NCBI GenBank assembly: GCA_963995525.1
Contig: OZ023210.1
Coordinates: 8,441,187-8,505,186 of the forward strand
Origin: Escarpia spicata
Lineage: Eukaryota > Annelida > Polychaeta > Sabellida > Siboglinidae
Direction of reading: 5' to 3'
DNA: 64,000 nt
The notes beneath the pieces are model-generated. The model saw only the letters and a list, made by a program, of their open reading frames with translations. It was not told the DNA's origin and did no database searches. The stretch's first letter is position 1. Each line of letters opens with the position of its first letter. A program made the position numbers and the translations under genes. This document shows, piece by piece, positions 12,801 through 25,133 of this stretch.

Positions 12801-13750
12801 AGGAAACTAACACATTCCCATGTAAACACTGTTTCGGGGTTATTAAACCCAATTTGGTGGGCATTATACCTTCAACATATTTCCTCTTGTATTAAGAATA
12901 ATGTATATAATATATATATTAATGATTGGGGAACATACACATCTTTAACTTGAAAATATGGCTGCTTTTACACTCCTCCTAGACTGAGCATAGCTAACAT
13001 CCTACTGTATTCATCTCGGAAATATTCTGTAGTGTCACCACCCATAAAAACAGCATTTGTTCATAATATTTCATCAATCCCTGTAAACTTGCACACTGCA
13101 CGAGGAATTGGTGCAATCAGTGTCTGTGGAATAATTTCCTGCTTGAAATTATAAATGTCTTATGGCTGACTGAAACTGTTAAGTGCATAAAACAGAAAAA
13201 TTAATGTATCACTTTCAGAGCTTAATTTAAATCTTGGTCCTACTGCACATATTTGCCATAAATACATCATGAGTAGTGATTCGCTCAAGTAACCAAACAA
13301 TTTATGTTGCCTTACCAAGTAAAACACTGCCAAGATATGTGGCTGTCAGAATATCTTGTAATTTCAGTAATGTCTCAATGGCACTGTTTCTGTAGTGCCT
13401 TCCCATGATGCAGAGTAAAGATGGCTGCCTCCATGTCATATAACAGCAACTAAGCTTGTATGCAGATAAAATGAAAGGCATGCTTGTTTCAGTATGGTCT
13501 TGCTTTTTTGCTTGCTAAAATTGCCAGAAAATAACAGCAAATATCCCGGCATTTGGCAAAAAGTACAAGAAATCTTTCTTTTTCCAATGATACAAAACAC
13601 AATTATGCCACTCTAAACTTTGGTTCTAAACAAAAATAAGAATTTGTACAGATAAATATAATTAATTTTCATACAAAGACATCCTAATCTTGCACAATTG
13701 CAGAACTTGCAAACGCAGCAATAAAATATAGTAAAACTATATCTACATAC
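12801..13750. other. Noncoding segment
   Basis: AT-rich with no recognisable gene. It could be intron if the exon-like fragment at 13,751-14,130 (-) is real. Confidence 0.4.
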
Positions 13751-14130
13751 GTGATTCAGTTGTTTCTCACAGAATGATGTTAACACCAAGTTCAAGTCTA
13801 GACACATTTGATAATAGTGACGCTTTGGCTCTAAACAATCCAGGCAACAGTTGTAAATTGACTGCCAAGATATTCCCATGAGACTAACTAGATGAACATT
13901 AACAGATGCAAAGTTTTGGTTATAATTGTTGAACCACTGATCTCTGCATTTTGAAAAGATCATGGTAAATTTTACAATCTGCTTTGAAAATTTTCAAATA
14001 GAACACCATAGAAGACTGTAGATTATGAAAGAGATTGAATGCTTCTAATGTATACGGGCTTACACCCCAATGGCCATCCTCTGCTTCAAAGGTTATGTCT
14101 CTAATTGGACGAGTCATAAACATGTTTTTT
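13751..14130 (-). pseudogene. Exon-like fragment with a frameshift, identity unknown
   Basis: Two overlapping minus-strand frames (about 14123-13920 and 13963-13751) read together as one protein-like stretch. The first has MTRPIRDITF and EDGHWGVSPYTLEAFNLF. The second has HLVSLMGISWQSIYNCCLD and LNLVLTSFCEKQLNH. The composition is balanced and rich in W, C and H, unlike chance AT-rich translation. The switch falls at a run of four A near 13,960, as expected for a one-base indel. Reading on the minus strand, AATCAC is followed by GTATGT (13745-13750), a plausible splice donor. I do not recognise the protein and see no strong acceptor. It could be a decayed exon, a mis-sequenced real exon or chance. 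Confidence 0.3.
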
Positions 14131-14233
14131 GTTATTTTATCTGTTGACCAAACTTGCTTGATACAATTACTTAAACAGTTGCATTAACCCATTTAAATCA
14201 TTTTCAAGAAAAAAACATGTTTCTGGGTCTTCC

Positions 14234-14257
14234 CCCTGGCATGGGTTCATGCCAGGG
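14234..14257. other. Perfect 10-bp hairpin
   Basis: CCCTGGCATG, loop GGTT, CATGCCAGGG. The stem is perfect and GC-rich in an AT-rich context. It is too short for a typical microRNA precursor, and no T-run follows directly. Confidence 0.6.
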
Positions 14258-16239
14258 CATTCCACAGATGTGTCCTCTTATCACTTTCTCTTGTCCGACC
14301 TTTGACATTACAGCATGACCCTTGACCTCATCAAGCCACCTGAACAGGTCCTAACAAGTTATTTCCTGTCTGCTATGGACACCTTTCAGCTGGCTAGACC
14401 GCTGCCAAAACTAATGCTCCCAGCTCATAAAATGTCCAATGTTCTCAAAATTATGTTGTCTTCACGATGGCTCATTGCCACACAGTTAATCATTTCCCTT
14501 CAGTCCGGCAGAAGTTTTCTATTTACGTCTGTGCTTGTTGCCCAATTCTGAGCTTTTTCCTTACTGGGTAATCGCCCTACTCTAGTTTCATGCCAGAAGC
14601 TGGTTACCACTTCTGGCGAATATCCAAGGGACATTTTCAAGGTGAAATATGACATAAAATATATGTACTGGTACTAGTACTAAGTTCATATTCCGATCAC
14701 AGACCGTATATTTCATTGTTATAGATTGGCCACATACTTTTGCAGTACCACACATATTAATACATAAAGTTAATCCATTGCCTCAAAAAGGAGAGATCAA
14801 ATTAAATGTTGAAGGTGTCTCGTTTTTCATTCGACTCATTTCAAATACATTTTGCAAATAACATATTTACAAACCTACATAGCATCCTCTATAAGATGCC
14901 AGCTCATTTGTGACTTATTGTAATCTGAGTGTGTGGGTTTATTGCGATGGTAAAATGATCAGACAAACTGTTAACTTACTTAATTCTTGCCCAAGAATCA
15001 ATTTAAGTGATTTACAAAAAGCAAATCTACACCTGAATGTATTTATGCACACGTTTTTGCGTTGATGTTGCCGAATCTCCATGTTCTTTACAAAATGATG
15101 TTACCAACAAATTCTATTTTATCCATTAATTAAAAACTCCTGGGATAGGAGACAGTCTTCAATACTGTCTATGCCTTGCAATGTAATTCCTGGGAAGATA
15201 CTATAATCTGGCAAACTCAGACGCCCAGTTCTATCCCAGAATCCCTTTGCAACGCAGTGGAAGTTATCGTCGAATTGTCACAACAATCTACAATGATTGT
15301 GGGACATACACACTGTAACAACCAGTCATAAATCTCTCTCCCTGAGCAAGCTACCAATACTTCAAGCTACAACTTTATATCTACGAGCAATGTGTGCTCT
15401 CTCATGTCACACGAGTCCATCATACGAGTTACCTACCAACAGGCACAGAGCACGAATGGAGCAGGAACACCACAACATGGTGAAGATATGCACATGTGAC
15501 ATCACAGATGTATCACACTTGGACCGTTAGCAGCATGCAAGAGTCAACAAATGCATCAGGCAAGAGATAATGTTACTACTGTGTCTTGCTCTGACCCTGT
15601 AGTCCTCTGGCCTCGATACTGGTCCTCGATTTTTTCCCCTTCTCCCATCATTTATCCCCACACTGGTGCCTCCACCATCCATTTTCCACTCCCGCCATCT
15701 CTCGCTCTTCGCTTCTCTCCCAATCCTGACAAATCTCTGTACGTACACACCCCGTCCCCTCTCTGTTTCTCTCCACTCTGAGAGCATCCACTCCATACCA
15801 TCTACGGGCTCCTCCTCAACCGTCATAAGAACTCTCTATAACACCAGCCTTCACCCTCAGCTCCTCCATTCTTTGCTTGTCTGTCTCCACTACTCCCTGC
15901 ATACTGCGCTGAGTTCGTTGACGTGGATCAATTCTAAATCCCACATCATCACATGATTGTTTTAGGCTTCAGGAAGTGTTCATGCTGCCAATGTCAACAT
16001 CACTGGGACCCGAGACTGCGATGTCATTAGTGGTTAATGTGTATATTTGTCTAGTCAAAACACACATGATGGACAGATAAAGCATGCACATTTCCTGCAT
16101 TTAGTGCAGTTAGTCTGGTTTATAAATGTCCTAGATTCTTTATTTATTAATATTTATATATTGTTCTTAATACTAGAATAAGTACGTAGATGGTACACTG
16201 CCCGACAGACTGCATTTTTAGAATGCCTGAAACAGGGTT

Positions 16240-16391
16240 CGCAGTTTGAAAGTTGCACTTGCAAAATTTTCAAATTGAAAAGACAAAATACCTTTGAAAT
16301 TCCCGGTTTCCACACACCAAAACAAAAGTGCGACAAAATACAACTGATTCCTGCTAATAATTATTTAACAGAACAGACAATTTCCCTTTAA
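16240..16391 (-). repeat. Dispersed repeat family, copy 4, reversed
   Basis: Read on the minus strand it begins GTTAAAGGGAAATTGTCTGT, then TATTAGCAGGAATCAGTTGTA and GGTGTGTGGAAACCGGGAATT. It shares block order with copies 2 and 3 but lacks the AAGTTCAC segment, so it has a small internal deletion. Confidence 0.55.
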
Positions 16392-18274
16392 CAAAAAACC
16401 TTGAAATTACACAAGTATTTCAGTCCCCCACTTGTGGTAATAAGCTGCTTGCAAACACACAGATTAGCAGGATTAAGGCAACCATGAACCCTTAATTGTG
16501 CCAAGTCTCTATTTATTAAGCAAACATTAAGGAGACAACATGTCTACACCAGTAAATACAAACATATTCTTAGTTCAAACACTTCAATTATCACATTATT
16601 ACATTAATCCAGGCACATATGCTGAATACGTGTAACTTAAATCCACTGTAAACATGTCCTTGATTCAAGGATTTATGGTAACATATTTACATTTAATTGT
16701 AGATTCAGTACCACCAACTCCAGCACTATGGAGACGACCCCTTTTGGTCTCCAGCGCCAATGTATATCACATTTCTCAGCCCGCCGGAAACATGCTATAG
16801 GTCATCCACATCACAGTTGGGAGTTTTTTCCGAGATGATATATATATGGAGCAATCCAGGGAGAGAAATTTGCAAGCGTCAAACCGCAAACTGCACACAA
16901 CGTAGCTGGGTTATTTATGCAGAACGCAACAAAACGCAACGAAACAAAAACACAACTGTCCAAGTTCAAGAACAATGTTGATGGGAAAAACCCACCGGGA
17001 GACTTAAAAAATGATCGGAACAGAATCAGATGTTAGATCTCCGATGTATAAGTTTCACACCTATGATCAATGCACAGCTTCTGGTTCCTGAGAATACTTA
17101 CAGTCAACTTTTCCCGGATAGATGGATACGTTAGATGGTTATCCAGGATCTGGATCAGTCTATGGTAAGTGCTTCCAGAGTCTTGGTTCCCTGCCATCCT
17201 TGTTATTTCTGCTGAACACAGTCTGACCGCAATGACCAGTGCCCACCCACCCACTAGGCAATTTGACCAGCACAGCTCTGCCTAGATCATTACAAGCACT
17301 GTGCAGCACAGGCTGTGGTGTTCGAATTTCGAAGCTAGCATAACTTCATGACAGACAGCCCAGACCTGGCCTACTCCCGAACTGTGTCAAAACTCCCATT
17401 CACCTTGCTCGTGGCTCCACCTGGCAATCACAGCTGGCCTCGACCCCAGGGAGGCACAAAACTACATTCCTCTATCATATCACCTCCTCAGGAGTCAGGA
17501 CACTGTTGACCTCACTGAGTGTGTCATGAATGGAGTGACCATTCACACTGCCCCACTGCGACCTATATCAGAGGACCATTGATCATGCACATGACATGGT
17601 CAATCAACCAGCTGCTTGACACATAACAAGCCAGCTTTCAGGGCAGCTACACAGTTACTATGGTTGCAGGTAGCTTTCGTCCATTCCAACAGTGACAAGT
17701 TACCATCATTACATACTTTGCATCATAAACTTGTTTCCGCTGAACATTTAATATCTGCAGTTGCCGATTATGGCATGCTAAATATTTCCAGGTAAAGCGA
17801 ACATAAAACTAGTGGCACCATCTGTAGAGTGGCGCATCAGTCGCAGTAAACACGTTGTTAATGAATAACTCCAAACAACTGTCTTTGTGTGTTTTTAAAT
17901 GCATCGCTAATCTGAGATCAGAGGCCAATGATTGAAGGAATAGAATGAAGACAGGAAGAGGTGAATGGACATCGGCACCAGGGAGATGCAGCCAGACTGC
18001 CCCCAAAGTTAGCGCATTAATATGTAAAATAATATAGATCTTTGCGGGGATCTGACACTGCAACAAGGCAACACACAGAGGGGACTTATCTCGATTCACT
18101 TGATCACACATTCCATCAGCAGATGGGGAGACAGCTCACTAATAACACTGATTACTTTGCCAGAAAGACTGTCAAATTCATTTTTAAAAATCCAGCCACT
18201 GACACTGCATAAAACACAATAGATTTCTCTGCATGTCCTGGGCTTTTTTAGACTGCCCAAAAGTTTATATATAC

Positions 18275-19052
18275 CATAAATTTCTGTGTATAATACACAT
18301 TTTTTCCCTTCACTTTTTACTCAAAAGTTGGGGTGCATATTATACATGGTGTTAAGGCTAACAAAAATTTTCTCTGACCAATTTATCAATGTTTGCAGAC
18401 CAGGATAACGCTGCTGGAAAACAGTAATATTATCAAAGTGCAATGCAGACGAAAGGCAAGAATCGCACTCCCGTAACCGCCTCTCTAGCCCTAAACTAGC
18501 AGCGAGAAATGACAAAGCGAGAGCCCTGATGTCTGACATCGCGAATAACACCGGCCAATGAGCGGGAAGCATATGAGATTGGGAAGCGCAGCCCGAGAAG
18601 CTATGATTATAATTGGTGTTCCTGAATCACGTGAATGATACCCGCGTGAAGGTTTGGGTGTCAATAAATGTGACTCCATGTTTAAAGTTGTGAATGCTAA
18701 TGTTGTGAATGTAAATAAAGACAAATGTAGCGCATGTATGCTTCACAGTTGAAAGTACCAGGTTTGCATGTTGCATTTCAAAATAGAACTTGGTGTTAAT
18801 TTAAAAGTGAAACCAGAATGACATAATTACGCAATTGTCAAGCTACAACACAAGTTACATAGTGCTTACACACTAGTCACTAGTGAGCAACAAGCCGGCA
18901 GCAATGCTGTAACTTGCGTAGGGGACATGTTTATTATTCTGAGATGGATTCATGGGTTCAAGCAAAATATTAGAAGAGGGGAAATCGCGGACTGATGTCA
19001 AAAGTTGGGGTGCGTATTATACATGGGGGCATATTTTACACAGAAATTTATG
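18275..19052. mobile_element. Inverted-repeat DNA element, 778 bp, nonautonomous
   Basis: The ends are CATAAATTTCTGTGTATAAT (18275) and its inverted partner near 19,033-19,052 (ACACAGAAATTTATG), about 18 of 20 positions alike. ATAC lies directly outside both ends (18271-18274 and 19053-19056) and may be a target duplication. A 28-bp block containing TCAAAAGTTGGGGTGC and TATTATACATGG occurs once inside each end in direct orientation (about 18,322 and 18,998). No transposase frame is visible, since the open frames inside lack any motif. The GGGGTGCRTATTATA signature recalls ends of Tc1/mariner-pogo group elements, but the superfamily is not certain. Confidence 0.6.
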
Positions 19053-19316
19053 ATACCTTAGATTTGTCAGTTTTGCCCATGATCGGTACAGGGCTGCCCA
19101 AAGCTTAGAATGCAACCAACCCTTAACATCTTTGGTATGTGGGTGGAGATAAAGATTTTCACAGTTGTTACCCCAGATAACATATTTAGACAAGAGATAA
19201 CTGAGAGATAACGGATTCCAAACAGATGTTTCCTGTTTCAGCATACAACACTTAGTTTTTGTGGTTGGCCATTTTCTATTTTGCCTTTGATTAAGTCATT
19301 TGTAACGACTTATTGA

Positions 19317-19735
19317 ATGAGACCGACATTCAAGCCAAAATGAGACTAACTGTAACATATTACGGCAAAAATTTCATTTTTGCTCTATTGCTGTAAAGAA
19401 TAAGCTGTTTACTGCATATTTCAGTAATATTTATATGTGTGCGCTATGGGCTAATTTTAGAAAAGCTAATTTTCAACAATTTATTGTTGCTTATACCAAT
19501 TCATACAGAATATTGAACAGTCTGCCAATGAGACGTAGCGCTAGCCACATGTTTGCTACAGCTAATGTAAAATTATGTAAATGTATTATCAGAACAGCTA
19601 TTTTTAGCTTAATCACGAGGATTAACAGGTCTGTTAATACAATTATTCAGAGAATTGTTACCAGCGACATATACAGTACGTCACAGTTGCGGCATCACTG
19701 GAGCAAGGCTCTGTATAATTTTTTAATTCAATATC
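19317..19735 (+). pseudogene. Non-LTR retrotransposon ORF2 C-terminal relic
   Basis: An open plus-strand frame reads ILRQKFHFCS, VKNKLFTAYFSNIY, LWANFRKANFQQFIVAY, SASHMFATANV and HHWSKALY. This order is the well-known tail that follows the reverse transcriptase catalytic part in many invertebrate LINEs (short hydrophobic Y-x-x-x-LW, a VAY block, a SAS-MF block and a final W-x-x-LLY). The RT catalytic motifs are absent, so this is a 5'-truncated copy of about 140 codons. It is followed by an AT-rich tail and a (TA)n tract at 19,853-19,874, as expected for a LINE 3' end. The clade cannot be assigned from this part alone. Confidence 0.75.
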
Positions 19736-19874
19736 CTGTTTTTATTAACATATTTATTTGTTATCTTTATTTATGCTTCTATTTTATATGGATGTTTTTA
19801 TCGATGTATTTTTTCCAATATGGACACAATGCTTGTCTGAAATATAAACATTATTATATATATATATATATATC

Positions 19875-22800
19875 AATCACAAACAACCAGCCTCATTTTG
19901 CTGCTATCTCTGTTCAGAGATCAAAAATTATTCCTGACATTTTGTAATGTTACCAAAACAATTATTCACAGATTTCAACCAGAAATGTAAATTGATTTAG
20001 AATGGCCTTTTGGTGTTCAAATTTGGAATGTTGAAAAGATACAGAATGTTTGAGAATAACCGCATATGTCTGATAGTGGTCTACTGCCAACTGTAATTGA
20101 AAGGGCACCCTTCAGGAAAACACATCAGCCAAGCAATTCCACATCTTGTGAGGAGCCAGTAATTCTAAGACGATTATTGATACCTCGTCAATAATAGGTT
20201 TTGACGGAGTTTTTTTTAAATGCAAAAATCGCTGCCGTTTCAGGACTATTTTTTTGACACTTAAAAAAAAAATCCAAGTGGAATGTCCTCATGCCAACAG
20301 CATTCAATGTATAAGATGACAGTGAAGGAGCAAATTCGATTACGAAGAGGAAAATTGGGCTAATAAGAATATGACCGAGATTACAAAAAGAGTGCAAAAT
20401 CAACTGATGACACAGACACCGACGTGTGGACGCAGAATGTCAGTGAAATCGTCCCCAGCCTATTTACCTCTAAATACTTCTTATACTTGTAATACCGTTA
20501 ATGTCATTCTTTACTCTTCTTTTTCACAGCTCAGTAAACATTTGCCCGACTTGTGTTCTTATGCACTGGTATTTACCCATCGCTATGTAGCATGACGACA
20601 TTCCTGGAGAGACACAGATCGTAATCAGTCCATCGGAGCGTTACCTGTGCCGGGAGTCGACCGCACATCAAAAACATCACCCTGTGGATTCACATGTCCT
20701 CAGTCTTGCTGGCAGAGACAGATCGAACTGATTTGCAGGAGCTGACTATGTTTGTATGGCTAATCTGCAGCCGCATACACAGATAAAAAGGTGACATGAA
20801 ATCTCCGGTGCATATTTGACAAAGGTTGACGAGAAGGGTTTCTTACCCATCTTGTGTACCCTTAAAATAGCTCAAACTGCACGTTACGCCCCAGTAGAAC
20901 TACTCCTGTTCTGTAAGGTATACCGCAGTTGGTCTACCCTATCCTGGTTAGATTCCACATAATTACAGGGTGGGGTATATCGTGAAAATGCAAGTAAACC
21001 AACTAGGGTAGCACGATTATAGTTCTGTTGAAAAGTTCAAACTATGGAAGTTCATTTCGATCTGTACCACGGATGCAGAGGTCATTAGAGAAATTCTACT
21101 TGGATTCCTCAGATTATCCAGGCTGCAGGTTCTCCTGATACCCATGCATTCACCATAGATCATTATGGTCTAATTGTACTTCTGTGTTTTTGCAACCAGT
21201 TTGGGAAATGACTGAGGATTCATACTATTACACTAACTAACAAAAGTGGACTTCCATAGTTTTGACTCTTCAACCGCAAATTTTTTACTCTCGTTCCACG
21301 TAACTTTCCACCTTTGATTTTTAGCTACCGGGTACTCGTAATTATGTCGCACTTTTAAAAACAGGTCACAAAAGTGAATGAGACAAGTTTCATCCATCGT
21401 AAATATGTTTGATACAGATCTCTAACATATCTAGAGACATTCCAAACTAACTTCAGTTTGTATTTTAAAAAGCCACTCGTGCTAGATTTCTCAAAAAGCA
21501 CTGGTGCATAATTAATTAGGAAATGCCAGTTTTTGTCTCAAAACTCCAACTTGTGGGCCTCTAAAACCTTCACAAATATCACAATTTCATGAAGTCCGTC
21601 TTAAATGACTCCAAAATGTTAGATAGGGATCATACTCTGTACATGTATTATGCTGACAGCAACAACATCCATCAGAGAAGCATTAATACTTTCGCTCTTG
21701 ATGTTACAATACGACCTTTATCTGTTCAGTGATGTCACAAAAGTAATTTAACATGTCCGCCATTTCCGACATGAATGTCACGTAAAACTAATTCACTCTA
21801 AGAAGAACAATCTGCATGTTTCATGAATGTAAATTATTTTGTTATTAGTCTGCAAGGAAAACTGGTGTTTGAAATGCATGGAAAGTGTTAAGATTATAAA
21901 ATACACAGACGTGTTCCAATGATCCATGTCACAAGTACAGACTGTATGTACACTGTATCAGGGCAATATTCCAACATTAGCCTTAGGCCAGACTTTTATA
22001 TTACATGTTCTATGGGCCCGCTGACATTAATTCTCTGGATCTAGAGTAAAAATATAATTCACAATGTTCGTGTTTTTATTGCCACCGATGTCATTATTTA
22101 TTAACTGAAAGTGTTAAATCATAAATAAAATATCGTACTATTCACGAGGGAAAATGCCCTGTTACTGTATGGGGTTTGAATTGAAAAGTTTTGGCCATGT
22201 GGCTTTTTAATAATGGTAGGTACCAAACGTGCTTGCTTTTCTTTGAATATGACGTTAATAACTATTACATTAAATATTGTCACCAATGCGCGCAATAATA
22301 ACCTACCAGCTGTAAGCTGTGACCCGCTGCGATTCGGTCCATGGGTGTGCCTTCCGATAGTCATCGAACATGTTTTGGTGACATTGGGCTATCGAAGTAT
22401 TTGTGCAATGCACTCACTCAGACTCTTCCGTAGAATTTTTTATTTGTTCGGCGGCATCTCGGTTAAACTCTCTTTTTCACAAAGTATATCGTTCGTTTAT
22501 CGACTGTCAAATTATTCTCCGTAGCAACAACATCAAATAACGTAAACTGGAAATTAAACAATGCATGGCATTGTGAGATTGTTCCGTGCCTCGTTTGGAG
22601 AACTATGGCCAGGTCCGTGTCTCATTTGCATAAGTCTAAAGCTAAATAAGGAGATCGTCGGGATTTGGAACCTGGTTTCAACATGGGAAAATTCAATTTT
22701 AACAAAAAGGAGAGTGACTATTGACATAACCGACAGATAGCCAAGAAGACAGCGGTTCTTTTGATACCAAACAAAATGGCGTACCATGAACAAACGTGGT

Positions 22801-23280
22801 TGTTGTCAAAGCATAAACGTGGATTACTTTTGGCGTGTTTCATCCATTAAGATTTTTATTGTCATTTCACATTTGATGGGCCTTCTAAGTTAGTGCTGAA
22901 ATAGTGACTTAGTGGTGAGTAACTGCTCAAAATGGGCCAAGAGGCCCTGAAGTCCTATGGACTATATTGTGAGTTTGTAACTATTAATGAAATGGTTTTT
23001 GGTTAGTCATAGATACAGATCATTAAGGGTTTTGATGGAAGTAAACTGTTGACATGTTTAGTGGAGACTATATGCATGCCAGTGAAGGTACACCTGGAAA
23101 TAAAAAATTCGAGTAGACAGTTTTGTGAAGATTGTATATATATTAGTTTGTGTTATTAAAAATACTGTTGCATTTGATCCCAATACTCTGCTATTTAGGC
23201 CAATTTCCAGTGGTTGTAGAAACCTTGCAGAAGAGTTGATGAGCTGCAATCTTGCAAGTAGCACAGTTAAAGGCTGTTTA
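19875..23280. other. Noncoding segment
   Basis: About 3.4 kb without a recognised gene apart from the small inverted-repeat element at 21,027. Open frames near 22,119-22,793 on both strands have no motif. Confidence 0.45.
21027..21274. mobile_element. Small inverted-repeat element (MITE-like), 248 bp
   Basis: The left arm is GTTGAAAAGTTCAAACTATG then GAAGTTCATTT. The right arm is its inverted partner, AAAGTGGACTTCCATAGTTT then TGACTCTTCAAC. The arms are about 32 bp and differ at about four positions. No clear target duplication lies outside. The interior has no coding potential. Confidence 0.6.
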
Positions 23281-23760
23281 AGAAATTGAAGCAAATACCG
23301 ATTTCTTGTGTATAGTGGCACTACCACATGGAATGTCAATACTAAATTAGAGAAAAAGTTACTGCAGATTACTGCAGTTTTTAAGAAAATAGGCAAAATG
23401 TGAAAATTTTGCTTTTGGGGGGCCTTGAGGTGCCCTTAGAATGATTCAATCAAATACAGATGTCTTGTGTATAGTGGCACTACCACAAGAAATGTATATG
23501 CAAATGTAGAGAAAAAGTTACTGAAGAGTTAAAAAAATGAAGTTTGAAAATTTACCAGTATGGGGATGTTAGAATGATTCAATCAAATACAGATTTCTCA
23601 TGCATAGTGACAGTACCCTAAGATGTCTATGCAAAATGAGAGAAAAAGTTGCTGAACGGTTTCTGAGATATGTCGACTAACGGCGCACAACGCACGCAGA
23701 GTGATAGCATAGCCATAAGTCCGTTGGACCTTCGGCCCAAATAAAAATAAAATAACCTTT
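23281..23760 (+). repeat. SINE-like composite repeat with three internal units and a defined tail
   Basis: A unit of about 95-150 bp is present three times. Each unit has CAAATACAGATTTCTTGTGT, GTGGCACTACCACA and AGAGAAAAAGTTACTG in that order (starting about 23,290, 23,450 and 23,580). The third is followed by TTTCTGAGATATGTCGAC, then a tail with AGTGATAGCAT, CATAAGTCCGTTGGACC and TTCGGCCCAAATAAA ending in an A/T-rich stretch. A second copy of the tail lies at 24,165-24,242. The tail resembles the 3' end of repeats common in mollusc genomes (recalled, not checked). Confidence 0.65.
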
Positions 23761-24532
23761 TATCCTGCTACTAGACAATTATTGAGTGAATGTATGTCCT
23801 ATATCCAGAGACAAATGTAGCCACACATGTTAGCTACCAAATGACGTAAAAATGAATCAAATCCGTTGAGAACTTTTATTTTTAAGATTTTTTTCCAATA
23901 TAAAATAGGCCGATTCTAGCTGCCCAATCACAGCTGCTTTCACTATCGGCATACAGCCACAGTGCCGCCCGGACAAACATTGCGCTGCCAAGTTGTTGAA
24001 TTTTCACCTCAAGAAGCATCCAAAGTTGTTCTAACTATCTGAACTAATATAATAACCTCATTCATGAATACTGTCAGGCATTTTGTCGAAATATTGACGT
24101 GGTAAATTGAGATAATCAGAAATAAAATTTTGAAGGGAACAATTCTCCGCAACGATGTCCACCATCTCCTAAGATGTGGCAGCTAACGGCGGACGCAGCA
24201 GAGTGATGGCATAAGTCCGTTGGACTTTCGGCCCGAAATAATTCATGTTTCTTATTTTGTGAAGTTATGAGATCATCCCTTATCGTATGAGGGAAAAGGA
24301 CAAGGAAGAACTGGGAAGAAAGGGGTAATGTTACTTCAAAGTACAGCAATCCACAGTGGGAAGAGGGAAGATCTACCAACTGTTCATCCCATCATGCAGG
24401 CGATTAGTAGGATTCTCTACTTGAAGAAATTTCTCCCTGGGGAGAGGGTGGGGAGAGGATGAGGAAGTACTTGAAGTAAATTAATAATAGCTCACACTGG
24501 TCCAGGATTTCAACAAAACAGACTTGTTGCCA
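23761..24532. other. Noncoding segment
   Basis: No gene is recognised. It includes the second copy of the SINE-like tail. Confidence 0.4.
24165..24242 (+). repeat. Second copy of the SINE-like tail
   Basis: It reads TAAGATGTGGCAGCTAACGG, then AGTGATGGCATAAGTCCGTT, GGACTTTCGGCCCGAAAT. It matches 23,666-23,742 in the same orientation, about 440 bp away, without the upstream 120-bp units, so it is probably a 5'-truncated copy. Confidence 0.65.
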
Positions 24533-24725
24533 CAGACGTGTAGACATAGACGCGTAGACACAGACGTGTAGACAGAGACGCGTAGACACAGACGTGTAGA
24601 TATAGACGCATAGACACAGACGTGTAGACAGACGCGTAGACACAGACGTGTAGACATAGACGCATAGACAGACGTGTAAACATAGACGCGTAGACAGACG
24701 CATAGACACAGATGTGTAGTCATAG
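24533..24725 (+). repeat. Minisatellite, 14-bp unit (28-bp dimers)
   Basis: Units TAGACACAGACGTG and TAGACATAGACGCG alternate about 14-15 times, with some units shortened by two bases. The alternation of CGTG and CGCG endings gives a 28-bp higher period. Minus-strand open frames across it (rich in Y, V and T) are a by-product. Confidence 0.9.
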
Positions 24726-25133
24726 ACCAGCACTAGATATGGCCATGACATCTAATTTTTTCGCGGAAGCCTAGTTAGGTTCCTGCTGTGGCAGCCATAT
24801 TTGACAAATCCAAGATGGCTGTAAGTCTGCAGTAACTTGAGAACAAGAAGCAGTAGATCCATAAATGATACCACTTTTTAGGGGTTTTCGGGTATGGAGA
24901 ATCCATTTTCGGTGTAAGTTTGCTGAATGTAACTCACTTCAATATGCATGAACGATAGTATAGTATTCTAGAAATAGCAATTACATGTCAATTTGATATA
25001 CAAAGTTCAAATTCAATGAATGTACCTAACAAAAGTACAGCGCTATTTTACTTATTCACTCTACTCGTATAATCAGACAATCTCATCCATCATCCACCTA
25101 TATCTATCTACCCATCCATCCATTAGTAGTAGT

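Larger units (their letters stand above)
14131..18274. other. Noncoding segment
   Basis: About 4.1 kb with no gene recognised. It contains a small perfect hairpin at 14,234, a CT-rich stretch near 15,600-15,780 that opens frames on both strands, and a reversed dispersed-repeat copy at 16,240-16,391. Confidence 0.4.

Noticed and set aside
15527..15956. Open frames on both strands in CT-rich DNA
   Set aside because: Composition-driven; part of the region resembles a dispersed repeat also seen near 8,955. No motif.
20170..20196. Small hairpin ATTATTGA...TCAATAAT
   Set aside because: An 8-bp AT-only stem is expected by chance in AT-rich DNA.
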